Shown here: positions 31,760-40,027 of the stretch, piece after piece | Layout of the letters: every line of letters begins with the position of its first letter | Position numbering within the stretch: the first letter of the stretch is position 1 | Assembly (NCBI GenBank): GCA_004560305.1 | Contig: SFVI01000008.1 | Coordinates: 1 to 57,690 of the forward strand | Length of the DNA stretch: 57,690 nt | Direction of reading: 5' to 3' | Origin: a bacterium | Lineage (GTDB): Bacteria > Bacillota > Clostridia > Oscillospirales > Oscillospiraceae | Translations under genes and position numbers: made by a program | Notes under the pieces: generated by a model | The model's input: only the letters and a program-made list of their open reading frames with translations | Told to the model about the DNA's origin: nothing | Database searches by the model: none

Positions 31760-32773
31760 ATGACCATCAAGGATATTGCAAAGGCCTGCGGCGTCAGTGT
31801 CAGCACGGTGTCCAGGGTCCTGAACAACCACCCGGATGTGAGCCAGAGCGTGCGAGAGCGGGTCCAGGCTATGGTGGAGAGCAGCGGCTATATCCCCAAT
31901 AACAGCGCCAGGGACCTGGTGCGCACCCAGTCGGACGCCATTGGCGTAGTGGTGCGCGGCCGGGGCAATCTGTTTTTCTCGGCCATGGTGAAAACCATTT
32001 CCCGGGAGATCGACAGCCTGGGCTATACCATGGTGCTGCATTTTATCGAGTCGGATGACGATGAGGTGATGGCCGGCGCCATCCTGGAGCGGGAGAAGAA
32101 ACTGCGGGGCCTGCTGTTTCTGGGCGGACGCTTCGATTACAGCGCCGAGACCCTGGCCCCCATCGGCGTGCCCTTTGTCTGCTGCACCTATACCAACTGC
32201 TTCGGCACCCTGTCCGACAGCGACTATTCCTCTGTCTCCGTGGACGATTATCAGACCGCCTATCGTGCGGTGAAAACCCTGATCGACCTGGGCCACCGGC
32301 GCATCGCCGTGGTGCTGCCCGACTGCGCGGACCGCTCCATCAGCGAGCTGCGCTACAAGGGCTACCGGGCCGCCCTGCGGGACAGCGGCATCCCCTTTGA
32401 CGCGGATCTGCTGGTGGAAACGGATGGCTGCTTTGAAATGCCGGAGACCTATGCGGGCACCGGCCGCCTGATCGAAAGCGGGGCGGACTTTACCGCGGTG
32501 TTCACCCTGTCGGACACGACGGGCATGGCGGCGATCAAGGCCCTGGAGGATCACGGCAGGCACGTGCCGGAGGACTGCTCCGTTATCGCCATTGACGGCA
32601 TCACCGTCTCCGAGTATGTGACCCCCACCCTCACCACCATGGTGCAGCCGGTGGAGGAGATAGGCCGGGAGAGTGTGCGCATCCTGGCGGACATGATCGA
32701 ACAGCGCTGTACCAGCCGGCATCTGCGGCTGGAGGCCCAGCTGCGGCAGGGCGGCTCTATCCGGCGAATTTGA
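31760..32773 (+). CDS. LacI-family transcriptional regulator (MalR-like)
   Basis: A 337-residue repressor: N-terminal helix-turn-helix and hinge MTIKDIAKACGVSVSTVSRVLNNHPDVSQ, then a periplasmic-binding-like sensor domain with FFSAMVKTISREIDSLGYTM, VSVDDYQTAYRAVKTLIDLGHRRIA and TMVQPVEEIGRESV. The frame is open to 31706, but ATG 31760 gives the standard start and is preceded by TAGGGAAA. It heads the sugar ABC transporter and malQ genes and is downstream of two operators, so it most likely senses a maltodextrin-type ligand; this is contextual inference. Confidence 0.93.
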   Translation: MTIKDIAKACGVSVSTVSRVLNNHPDVSQSVRERVQAMVESSGYIPNNSARDLVRTQSDAIGVVVRGRGNLFFSAMVKTISREIDSLGYTMVLHFIESDDDEVMAGAILEREKKLRGLLFLGGRFDYSAETLAPIGVPFVCCTYTNCFGTLSDSDYSSVSVDDYQTAYRAVKTLIDLGHRRIAVVLPDCADRSISELRYKGYRAALRDSGIPFDADLLVETDGCFEMPETYAGTGRLIESGADFTAVFTLSDTTGMAAIKALEDHGRHVPEDCSVIAIDGITVSEYVTPTLTTMVQPVEEIGRESVRILADMIEQRCTSRHLRLEAQLRQGGSIRRI

Positions 32774-32848
32774 TTTTCCAACCGGGAAGCCGGTTTGAAG
32801 ATACCACCTCAAACGAGGAAATTACAAAACAAAAGGAGAAAAACTGAA

Positions 32849-34186
32849 ATGAAAAAGACCATCGCAATGCTTCTGGCACTGGTAATGGTGTTTGCTCTGT
32901 GCGCCTGCGGCGGCTCCTCCGCCCCCGCCGCCACCCAGGCACCCGCCGCTGAGGCCCCTGCTGCCGAAGCCCCCGCCGCCGAAGGTTCTGTCTATTGGCT
33001 GAACTTCAAACCCGAATCTGACCAGGCTCTGCAGGAGCTGGCCGCCATGTACACCCAGGAGACCGGCGTCCCCGTCAAGGTCGTCACCGCGGCCTCCGGC
33101 ACCTACAACGAGACCCTGACCGCCGAGATGGACAAGAGCCAGGCCCCCACCATGTTCGTGGTTGGCAACCAGGCCGCTGTTGACACCTGGGGCGACTACT
33201 GCCTGGATCTCACCGGCACCCCTGTGGCCAATGAGCTGAACACCGATGAGTACATGCTCTATGACGCTGACGGCAAGCTCTGCTCCATCGGCTACTGCTA
33301 CGAGTGCTACGGCATCATCGTCAACAAGGCCCTGCTGGCTGAGGCAGGCCATGACATCTCCGAGATCACCAACTTTGACTCCCTGAAGGCTGTCGTGGAA
33401 GACATCACCGCCCGCAAGGACGAGCTGGGCTTCGCCGCCTTTACCTCCGCCGGCATGGACGGCAGCTCCAGCTGGCGCTTTACTGGCCACGTGGCCAACC
33501 TGGAGTACTACTATGAGTCCGTGGATAACCCCGACGCCTGGAAGTCCTGCCCCGCCGAGCTCACCGGCGCATACATGCAGAACTACCGCAACCTGCTGGA
33601 CCTGATGTTCGACAACAGCACCGCTGCCCGCGCTGATCTGGCTGCCGGCGGCTTTGATGCCAACGCCGAGTTTGCCAACGGCGAGGCTGCCTTCTATGTC
33701 AACGGCAGCTGGGCATGGAACGACCTGCAGGCCAGCATGAAGGCCGAAGACCTGGCCATGATCCCCTACTACTGCGGTGTTGAGGGCGAGGAGAAGGCCG
33801 CTCTCAACTGCGGCACTGAGAACTACTGGGCCGTCAACTGCGAGGCCGATGAGGCCGACATTCAGGCCACCCTGGACTTCATGTACTGGCTGGTGACCAA
33901 CCCCGCCGCCTCTGAGAAGGCTGTCGCCACCTTCGGCGTTATGCCTTACAAGCAGGCTGCCGCCTCCGCCAACCCCTTCTTTGTTGACGCCAACAACTAC
34001 CTGGCTGCTGGCAACTACAACATGTGGTGGGCAACCAATTACCAGCCCAACGTGGATACTTACCGCGCCGCTCTGGTTTCTGCCATCAACGACTACAATG
34101 CCAATCCCTCCGACGCCACCTGGGCAACGGTTGAGACTGCTTTCGTTCAGGGCTGGGCTACCCAGTACGCTGCTGCTCAGGGCTGA
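32849..34186 (+). CDS. ABC transporter sugar-binding lipoprotein
   Basis: A 445-residue family 1 extracellular solute-binding protein. The signal MKKTIAMLLALVMVFALCACGG ends in a lipobox (LCAC, Cys20), then a repetitive PAAEAPAAEA tether, then the binding domain with VYWLNFKPESDQALQELAAMY, AEMDKSQAPTMFVVG, FANGEAAFYVNGSWAW and a C-terminal NPSDATWATVETAFVQGW. Captures a carbohydrate, probably maltodextrin, at the outer face of the membrane. AAAAGGAG precedes the ATG. Third-base choice favours C-ended optimal codons, as expected for an abundant protein. Confidence 0.92.
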   Translation: MKKTIAMLLALVMVFALCACGGSSAPAATQAPAAEAPAAEAPAAEGSVYWLNFKPESDQALQELAAMYTQETGVPVKVVTAASGTYNETLTAEMDKSQAPTMFVVGNQAAVDTWGDYCLDLTGTPVANELNTDEYMLYDADGKLCSIGYCYECYGIIVNKALLAEAGHDISEITNFDSLKAVVEDITARKDELGFAAFTSAGMDGSSSWRFTGHVANLEYYYESVDNPDAWKSCPAELTGAYMQNYRNLLDLMFDNSTAARADLAAGGFDANAEFANGEAAFYVNGSWAWNDLQASMKAEDLAMIPYYCGVEGEEKAALNCGTENYWAVNCEADEADIQATLDFMYWLVTNPAASEKAVATFGVMPYKQAAASANPFFVDANNYLAAGNYNMWWATNYQPNVDTYRAALVSAINDYNANPSDATWATVETAFVQGWATQYAAAQG

Positions 34187-34222
34187 GCCACAACAGAATA
34201 TCTGACACAATAAGCACTTTAG

Positions 34223-34250
34223 AAGGAGCGGGCCCAAGCGCTCGCTCCTT
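34223..34250 (+). promoter_or_regulatory. Intercistronic hairpin between binding protein and permease genes
   Basis: AAGGAGCG and CGCTCCTT form an 8-bp stem with a 12-base loop but no T run. Such stems protect the upstream mRNA and let the binding protein be made in excess over the permeases. Confidence 0.55.
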
Positions 34251-34332
34251 CCTCAATATCACGGCCCGCGCCGCAGGAGGCGCAGGATGTGCACGATCTA
34301 TAAATCTATAAATAAAGCGGGAGATGATATGA

Positions 34333-35247
34333 TTGAAACGGAAACATGACGGCTCAGCAGTGAACAGCAGGCTGCTGCGCCGGCCGATCCAGCGCTGCTT
34401 TCCGATCTTTTTGCTGCCCATGACAGCAGCGTTCTGCATCGGCTTTGTTTACCCCTTCCTGAAGGGCCTGTTCCTGTCCTTCTGCAAGTTCAAGACCACC
34501 AGCAAGTGGACCTGGATCGGCCTGGACAACTATGTGAGGGCCATCCATGACAGCAGCTTTGTCTATTCCTTCTGGTACACGGTGCTATTTGCTCTGGTGA
34601 CTTTGTTTTTGATCAACATCCTGGCCTTCGCCGTGGCCTATGTGTTGACCCAGGGCATCAAGGGCTCCAACCTGTTCCGTACCGTGTTCTTCATGCCCAA
34701 CCTGATCGGCGGTATCGTCCTGGGATATACCTGGAGTATGCTCTTTGATGGTTTCCTGGGCCGCTACGGCACGTCCATTATCATGAGTACCAAATGGGGC
34801 TTCTGGGGCCTGGTGATTCTGATGTGCTGGCAGCAGATCGGTTATATGATGATTATCTATATCGCGGGGCTTCAAGCTGTGCCGGAGGATATGCTGGAGG
34901 CCGCCAAGATCGACGGGGCCAACAAGTGGCAGACCCTGTGGAAGGTTACCATTCCCAATGTGATGCCCTCCATCACCATCTGCACCTTCCTGACCCTGAC
35001 CAACTCCTTCAAGCTCTTTGACCAGAACCTAGCCCTCACTGATGGCCTGCCTTTCATCATTCAGCCCGATGGCAGCTCCGTCCACACTACAGAGATGCTG
35101 GCGCTGAACATCTATAAAACCTTCTACAGCCAGAACTCCAGCTCCCGCGGCACGGCCCAGGCCAAGGCTGTCCTGTTCTTCATCATGGTGGCCTGCATCG
35201 GCCTGATCCAGCTGCGTGCCACCCGGAAAAAGGAGGTTCAACAGTAA
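34333..35247 (+). CDS. Sugar ABC transporter permease, MalF type
   Basis: A 304-residue inner-membrane permease with six TM segments. The EAA loop EAAKIDGANKWQTLWKVTIPNVMPS contacts the ATPase subunit. The start is TTG at 34333, 10 bp after GGGAG; the two nearby ATGs are out of frame and soon blocked. It forms a heterodimer with the next gene's product. No ATPase gene is in the operon, so a shared MsmK-type ATPase encoded elsewhere must energise it, as is common in Firmicutes. Confidence 0.9.
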   Translation: MKRKHDGSAVNSRLLRRPIQRCFPIFLLPMTAAFCIGFVYPFLKGLFLSFCKFKTTSKWTWIGLDNYVRAIHDSSFVYSFWYTVLFALVTLFLINILAFAVAYVLTQGIKGSNLFRTVFFMPNLIGGIVLGYTWSMLFDGFLGRYGTSIIMSTKWGFWGLVILMCWQQIGYMMIIYIAGLQAVPEDMLEAAKIDGANKWQTLWKVTIPNVMPSITICTFLTLTNSFKLFDQNLALTDGLPFIIQPDGSSVHTTEMLALNIYKTFYSQNSSSRGTAQAKAVLFFIMVACIGLIQLRATRKKEVQQ

Positions 35248-36104
35248 TGAAAAGCAATGGCCTATCCAACGAAAAACGGGCCAAGACCATGCTTACGGTA
35301 CTTTTTGCCGTGATCTGTCTGGTCTATGTGCTGCCGGTCTTCTTCGTCCTGCTCAACTCCTTCAAGGTCAACACCTTTGTCAAGACCGACACCTTCGGCT
35401 GGCCCCACGGAGAGAGCTTCGCCGGCTTTGACAACTTCATCAAGGGCATGACCTTCGGCAACTATCCCTTCCTGAAGTCCGCTTTCTACAGCACGGTGAT
35501 CACTCTGCTGTCCACGGCACTCATTCTGCTGTTCACCTCCATGGCCGCCTGGTACATTGCCCGGGTGGACTCCCTGTTTTGCCGCATTGTGTATTACGCC
35601 TGCGTGTTCTCCATGGTGGTGCCCTTCCAGATGGTGATGTTTACCCTCTCCAAAACCGCAGATACCCTGCGTCTGAACACGCCCTGGACCATCCCCGTCA
35701 TCTACCTGGGCTTCGGCGCGGGACTGGCCGTGTTCATGTTCACCGGCTTTGTCAAGAGCATTCCCCTGGAAATTGAAGAAGCGGCGGCTATTGACGGCTG
35801 CGGCCCCCTGCGCACCTATTTCAGCGTGGTGCTGCCCATGCTCAAGCCCACCATGATTTCCGTGGGCATTCTGGAAATCATGTGGGTCTGGAACGACTAC
35901 CTGCTGCCCTATCTGGTGCTGGACCGGACCAAGTACATGACCATTCCCATCCACATCCAGTATCTGAAAGGCAGCTACGGCACCGTGGATCTGGGTGCCA
36001 CTATGGCCCTGATTCTCACCAGCATTATCCCTGTGATTGTGTTCTATCTGACCTGCCAGAAGCACATCATCAAGGGTGTGGCCGCCGGCGCCGTCAAGGG
36101 CTGA
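35247..36104 (+). CDS. Sugar ABC transporter permease, MalG type
   Basis: A 285-residue permease with six TM segments and the EAA loop EEAAAIDGCGPLRTYFSVVLPMLKP. Its ATG overlaps the stop of the first permease by one base (TAATG), giving coupled translation. The C-terminus KHIIKGVAAGAVKG is the canonical MalG-type end. With the preceding lipoprotein and permease it makes a CUT1-class carbohydrate importer. Confidence 0.92.
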   Translation: MKSNGLSNEKRAKTMLTVLFAVICLVYVLPVFFVLLNSFKVNTFVKTDTFGWPHGESFAGFDNFIKGMTFGNYPFLKSAFYSTVITLLSTALILLFTSMAAWYIARVDSLFCRIVYYACVFSMVVPFQMVMFTLSKTADTLRLNTPWTIPVIYLGFGAGLAVFMFTGFVKSIPLEIEEAAAIDGCGPLRTYFSVVLPMLKPTMISVGILEIMWVWNDYLLPYLVLDRTKYMTIPIHIQYLKGSYGTVDLGATMALILTSIIPVIVFYLTCQKHIIKGVAAGAVKG

Positions 36105-36144
36105 TGGGGCCGCAAAATACATCGCATAAGAGAGAAAAGAGAAG

Positions 36145-37635
36145 ATGAAAATGATGACTCGCAGCAGCGGCATTCTGATGCCCATGAGCTCCCTGCCCTC
36201 TCCCTACGGCATCGGCACCATGGGCAAGGCCGCCTATGAATTTATCGACTTTTTGAAAGCCGCCGGGCAAAAATACTGGCAGCTTCTGCCCATGGGGCCA
36301 ACCAGCTATGGGGACAGCCCCTATGCCTCCTTTTCCACCTTTGCCGGCAACCCCTATTTTATCGACCTGGATATGCTGGTGGAGGATGGGCTGCTGAAAA
36401 AGACGGATCTGAAGGGCATCCGCTGGGGCGTGAAAAAGGACCGGGTGGATTACGGCCTGATCTTCCAGAGCCGCTTTAAAGTCCTGCGCAAGGCGTTTCA
36501 GAACGGCCGGGAATCCCTGCAGGAGGAGATCGCCGCTTTCCGCCGGGAGAACGCGGGCTGGCTGGAGGATTACGCCCTCTTTATGGCTGTCAAGGGGAAA
36601 TTTAACCTGGCCGGCTGGACCCAGTGGCCCGATGAGGACATCCGCCTTCACAAGCCGGAGGCGGTGGAGAAATACGGCCGGGAGCTGAAAGAGGAAGTGG
36701 ATTTCTACGTCTTCATGCAGTTCCTGTTCTTCCGCCAGTGGGAGGCCCTCCGGGCCTACGCCAGGGAGGCGGGGGTGCAGTTTATCGGGGACATCCCCAT
36801 CTATGTGGCCATGGACTCTGCTGATGTGTGGAGCGCGCCCCAGTATTTCCAGCTGGACGGGGAAAATGTTCCCACCGAGGTTTCCGGTGTGCCGCCCGAT
36901 GCCTTCACTGAGGATGGCCAGCTCTGGGGCAACCCGCTGTATGACTGGGATGCCATGGCTGCCGACGGCTACGGCTGGTGGATTCGCCGCATCGATGGGG
37001 CCAAAAAGCTCTATGACGTGATCCGCATTGACCATTTCCGTGGTCTGGAGAGCTATTGGGCCGTGCCCTACGGCGCCGAGACTGCCAAGGAGGGCCAGTG
37101 GCGGCCCGGCCCCGGCATGAAGCTGGTGGGGGTGCTGGCCTCCTGGTTCCATGATCTCAGCTTTATCGCCGAGGACCTGGGCTATGTAACGCCGGAGGTC
37201 AAGGCCCTGCTGGCCGATTCCGGCTTCCCCGGCATGAAGATCCTGGAGTTTGCCTTTGACGCCCATGGGGAGTCGGACTATCTGCCCCACCGCTGCACCA
37301 GCAACAGCGTCTGCTACATGGGCACCCATGATAATGACACCGTCCAGGGCTGGCTGGAGACCATGAGCAAGGACGATCTGGACTTTGCCTCCCGCTATAT
37401 GCATATCACGGAGGACGAGGGCTGGAACTGGGGCCTGATCCGCACCGGCATGGCCACCGCCTCCAACCTGTTTGTGGTGCAGATGCAGGACGTGCTGGAG
37501 CTGCCTGCCGACTGCCGCATGAACACTCCCGGCACCTCCGCCGGCAACTGGCAATGGCGGATGCTGCCCGGCCTGCTTACCCAGGAGCTGGCGGACAAGC
37601 TGCTGACCTATACCAAAACCTTCCGCAGATGCTGA
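36145..37635 (+). CDS. malQ: 4-alpha-glucanotransferase (amylomaltase, GH77)
   Basis: Transfers alpha-1,4-glucan segments between maltodextrins, releasing glucose. The 496-residue enzyme has GILMPMSSLPSPYGIG, WQLLPMGPTSYGDSPY, FIGDIPIYVAMDSADVW, the nucleophile region IRIDHFRGLESYW, AEDLGYVTPEV (acid/base Glu) and CYMGTHDNDT. AGAGAAAAGAGAAG precedes the ATG, 40 bp after the permease. It identifies the operon's cargo as alpha-glucan breakdown products. Confidence 0.95.
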   Translation: MKMMTRSSGILMPMSSLPSPYGIGTMGKAAYEFIDFLKAAGQKYWQLLPMGPTSYGDSPYASFSTFAGNPYFIDLDMLVEDGLLKKTDLKGIRWGVKKDRVDYGLIFQSRFKVLRKAFQNGRESLQEEIAAFRRENAGWLEDYALFMAVKGKFNLAGWTQWPDEDIRLHKPEAVEKYGRELKEEVDFYVFMQFLFFRQWEALRAYAREAGVQFIGDIPIYVAMDSADVWSAPQYFQLDGENVPTEVSGVPPDAFTEDGQLWGNPLYDWDAMAADGYGWWIRRIDGAKKLYDVIRIDHFRGLESYWAVPYGAETAKEGQWRPGPGMKLVGVLASWFHDLSFIAEDLGYVTPEVKALLADSGFPGMKILEFAFDAHGESDYLPHRCTSNSVCYMGTHDNDTVQGWLETMSKDDLDFASRYMHITEDEGWNWGLIRTGMATASNLFVVQMQDVLELPADCRMNTPGTSAGNWQWRMLPGLLTQELADKLLTYTKTFRRC

Positions 37636-37679
37636 TCAAAAAAGAAGCACCCCGCTTGGGGTGCTTCCTTTTTTGATCA
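37633..37679. terminator. Terminator of the alpha-glucan operon
   Basis: GAAGCACCCC and GGGGTGCTTC pair with a short loop, flanked by A6 and T6 and by TGATCA on both ends, so the inverted repeat spans the whole interval and begins at the malQ stop. Confidence 0.9.
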
Positions 37680-37680
37680 T

Positions 37681-37860
37681 GAAACCGGGGAAATGGAATG
37701 CAGGGAGTTTCAGCCCCCCAAAACCCGACTCAAAGCCCAGCGGAGCGGGTTTGAGTCGGAAAGGAAGAAGGAAGGAGCGGATATGGAATTTCCCCGGCTC
37801 CTTCGGAAACCGGGGAAATGGAATGCAGCGAGTTTCTTCTGACGCCTGACGCCTGACGCC
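37681..37860. repeat. Intergenic direct repeats with central hairpin
   Basis: A 30-bp unit beginning GAAACCGGGGAAATGGAATG occurs at 37681-37710 and 37806-37835 with one mismatch. Between them CCGACTCAAA and TTTGAGTCGG can pair. A 7-bp unit, TGACGCC, is repeated three times just before the pyrophosphatase stop (about 37839-37860). No ORF. Nature unknown. Confidence 0.6.
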
Positions 37861-39474
37861 TTATCCCCAAAGTGCCGTCAGCATGGGGATGACCTGCTTC
37901 TTGCGGCTCATCACCTTGGGCAGAAAGAACTGGTTATCCTTGGGCTGCACATTGAAGGCCTGCTGAATAATATCATCGCTGCCCACATACAGGATGTGGG
38001 AGCCTTCCAGCAGCACATCGGTGATCATAAGGATAATAATATCGAAGCCGTACTTGTCCCGCAGAGCGCCCATGGTGGCCATGAACTCCTCCCGCCGGTC
38101 CATCAGGCGGGCGGAATCGATGCAGGTGATCTGGCTGACGCCGATGTCCTTCTCCGCAATGTGGAACTGCTTGTAGTCGGTCATGAACAGCTCCTCGGCG
38201 CTCTTGTCATCCGCGCCGGTGACGGAGAACAGCTCCTTGCCCAGCTCCTTCAGGGAGATGTTGGCGATGCGGGCCAGCCGCTCCGCCATGGCCTTATCCC
38301 GCTTGGTGCAGGTAGGGGACTTGAACATTACCGTATCGGACAGGATGGCCGCCGCCATCAGGCCGGCCATGGCAGGGGAGGGCATCACCCCGTGCTCCTG
38401 ATACATAGCGGTGATAATGGTGTTGGTGCTGCCCACCGGCTCGTTACGCACGGCAATGGGCTGCTTGGTCTGGATATCTGCCAGGCGGTGATGGTCAATG
38501 ATCTCCAGAATCTCCACCTGTTCCAGACCGGAGACGGACTGGGAGGCCTCGTTGTGATCCACCAGCACCACCTGCTTTCTCCGTGGCCGCAGCAGGTGGA
38601 AGCGGGACAGGGTGCCCACGACCTTCTCGTTCTCGTCCAGCACCGGGTAGCAGCGGTAGCGGCTGCTGAGCAGGGTCTCCTTCACGTCGTCTATGTAATC
38701 GCTGAGATGGAAGCAGACAATGTCCTGGGTCTGGCACAGGCGCATCACCGGCACCGCCTGATAGATCAGGCGGGCGGCCTGCCGGGCGTCCAGAGGGGTG
38801 GCGATGATGCAGGTGTGCCCGGCGATCTCCGTCAGCTCCGGCGCGATATCCGCCTGACAAATGATCAGGCAGCCCACCTGGGCCTCCAGCGCGGTCTTGA
38901 TCACCTCCGGCTGGTCCCCGCAGATCAGGATGCTCTCCGGGCTCAATACCGCTTCGTCGGAGTAGCTTTTGGGAACGGCGATCTGCACCTTGCCGGACAC
39001 AGAGTTAGAGGTCTCGGCAAACTCATTGACCAGATAGCCCTCCAGCACGCTGATCAAATTGAACAGCGGGATATCGCTGACCATGTTTTCATATACGGTG
39101 CGCAGGTCGTAGGAAGCCACGTCGCCGGCGGACAGCACGCCGTACAGGGTGCCGTCGTCATTGAGGATGGGGATCGTGGCGATCTGCCCCTCCCGCATGG
39201 ATTGCCAGGCCAGCTCCAGCGGCACGGAGCGGTGCAGCTCCGGTGGGTGGTCGAAGTCCAGGTCGCAGACCTGGTTTCGCATATTCTTAACGTATGGCGG
39301 CGCCTCAAAGCCAAAGCGCTTGAGCATGTTCAGCGTTTCATCATTGACCGAGCCGATCCGCACGGCGGTGTACTCCCGGTCGCCCAGAGCCTTGCGCAGG
39401 TTGGCATAGGCCATGGCGGCCACGATGGAATCCGTATCCGGGTTGCGGTGGCCGGTAACATAAATTTCGCTCAT
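37861..39474 (-). CDS. CBS/DRTGG-domain manganese-dependent inorganic pyrophosphatase
   Basis: Hydrolyses pyrophosphate to phosphate, driving biosynthesis. The 537-residue family II enzyme has YVTGHRNPDTDSIVAAMAYA (DHH-family metal motif), VDHNEASQ, IIDHHRLAD and AAAILSDTVMFKSPT, and a nucleotide-sensing insertion: CBS motifs (IATIPILNDDGTLYGVLSAGDVA and RYRCYPVLDENEKVVGTLSRFHLL) around a DRTGG-like domain. Such enzymes are inhibited by AMP/ADP and activated by ATP or diadenosine polyphosphates. An upstream ATG (39495) exists, but GGAGGATCG lies correctly before ATG 39474. Confidence 0.93.
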   Translation of the reverse strand: MSEIYVTGHRNPDTDSIVAAMAYANLRKALGDREYTAVRIGSVNDETLNMLKRFGFEAPPYVKNMRNQVCDLDFDHPPELHRSVPLELAWQSMREGQIATIPILNDDGTLYGVLSAGDVASYDLRTVYENMVSDIPLFNLISVLEGYLVNEFAETSNSVSGKVQIAVPKSYSDEAVLSPESILICGDQPEVIKTALEAQVGCLIICQADIAPELTEIAGHTCIIATPLDARQAARLIYQAVPVMRLCQTQDIVCFHLSDYIDDVKETLLSSRYRCYPVLDENEKVVGTLSRFHLLRPRRKQVVLVDHNEASQSVSGLEQVEILEIIDHHRLADIQTKQPIAVRNEPVGSTNTIITAMYQEHGVMPSPAMAGLMAAAILSDTVMFKSPTCTKRDKAMAERLARIANISLKELGKELFSVTGADDKSAEELFMTDYKQFHIAEKDIGVSQITCIDSARLMDRREEFMATMGALRDKYGFDIIILMITDVLLEGSHILYVGSDDIIQQAFNVQPKDNQFFLPKVMSRKKQVIPMLTALWG

Positions 39475-39559
39475 CAACGATCCTCCGATATTCATTGGAT
39501 GACTCCATTATATTGTATAAGTTCTACAATTTCAAGCCAAAGATTTCCTGTTCAAGGGC

Positions 39560-39861
39560 AAGTTTGTGATACAAAATCCACAAAGCCCCTGAAAGCCATG
39601 GGGCGCAAAGGCCGGGAAGGTGCTGCGCCGGCAAAAAAAGTGACGCCGCAGGAACTTTTTCGACCCGGCCTCGTCTTAATCTGTGATAAGATATCCATGA
39701 TCGGCGATATCCAGGACCGGACAAGCCGGGGAAAACGCAGGGTAACATAAGCGCAGACCCATCATTATGGCGGAGTTAAAAAATATTAAGAATTTGCCGC
39801 AAATCCTGAAAGCCTTGGTGCGCAAGGGTTTCAGACAACAGGTTACATAATTGTTTGTAAC
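39560..39861 (+). other. Gene-free region with stem-loops upstream of the LysM protein
   Basis: Two similar blocks occur, CCCCTGAAAGCC-atgg-GGCGCAAAGG (about 39583-39608) and CCTGAAAGCC-ttgg-TGCGCAAGGG (about 39805-39828). The second can form CTGAAA-g-CCTT / AAGG-g-TTTCAG (39806-39834). A separate inverted repeat GTTACA-8-TGTAAC lies at 39842-39861. The blocks recall the GCAAA..GG.GCGCAAAG core of c-di-GMP-I aptamers but lack its conserved A and third stem. No ORF is supported in 39475-40027. Confidence 0.35.
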
Positions 39862-39898
39862 GATTTGAAATTATTTGAAATTTTTCCTCAATTAGGTA

Positions 39899-39927
39899 TT
39901 GCAATTTGTTTACACTTGTTGTAATAT
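39899..39927 (+). promoter_or_regulatory. Putative promoter of the LysM protein gene
   Basis: TTGCAA (39899-39904), 17 bp, TAATAT (39922-39927); TATTAT at 39925-39930 overlaps. The leader would be about 95 nt and AT-rich. GTTAGGGGGA precedes the start codon. Confidence 0.5.
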
Positions 39928-40027
39928 TATAGCCGAATCGTAATGATATCGAAAATCTCTGGAAATTATTTTCCGCCAAGAAGCAATTATTTTTACCCGG
40001 AAAGGGTAAGTTAGGGGGAACACAATC

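Noticed and set aside
39560..39861. Firm c-di-GMP riboswitch call
   Set aside because: The GCGCAAAG core is suggestive, but the conserved A and the receptor stem are missing. Left as an unclassified structured leader.
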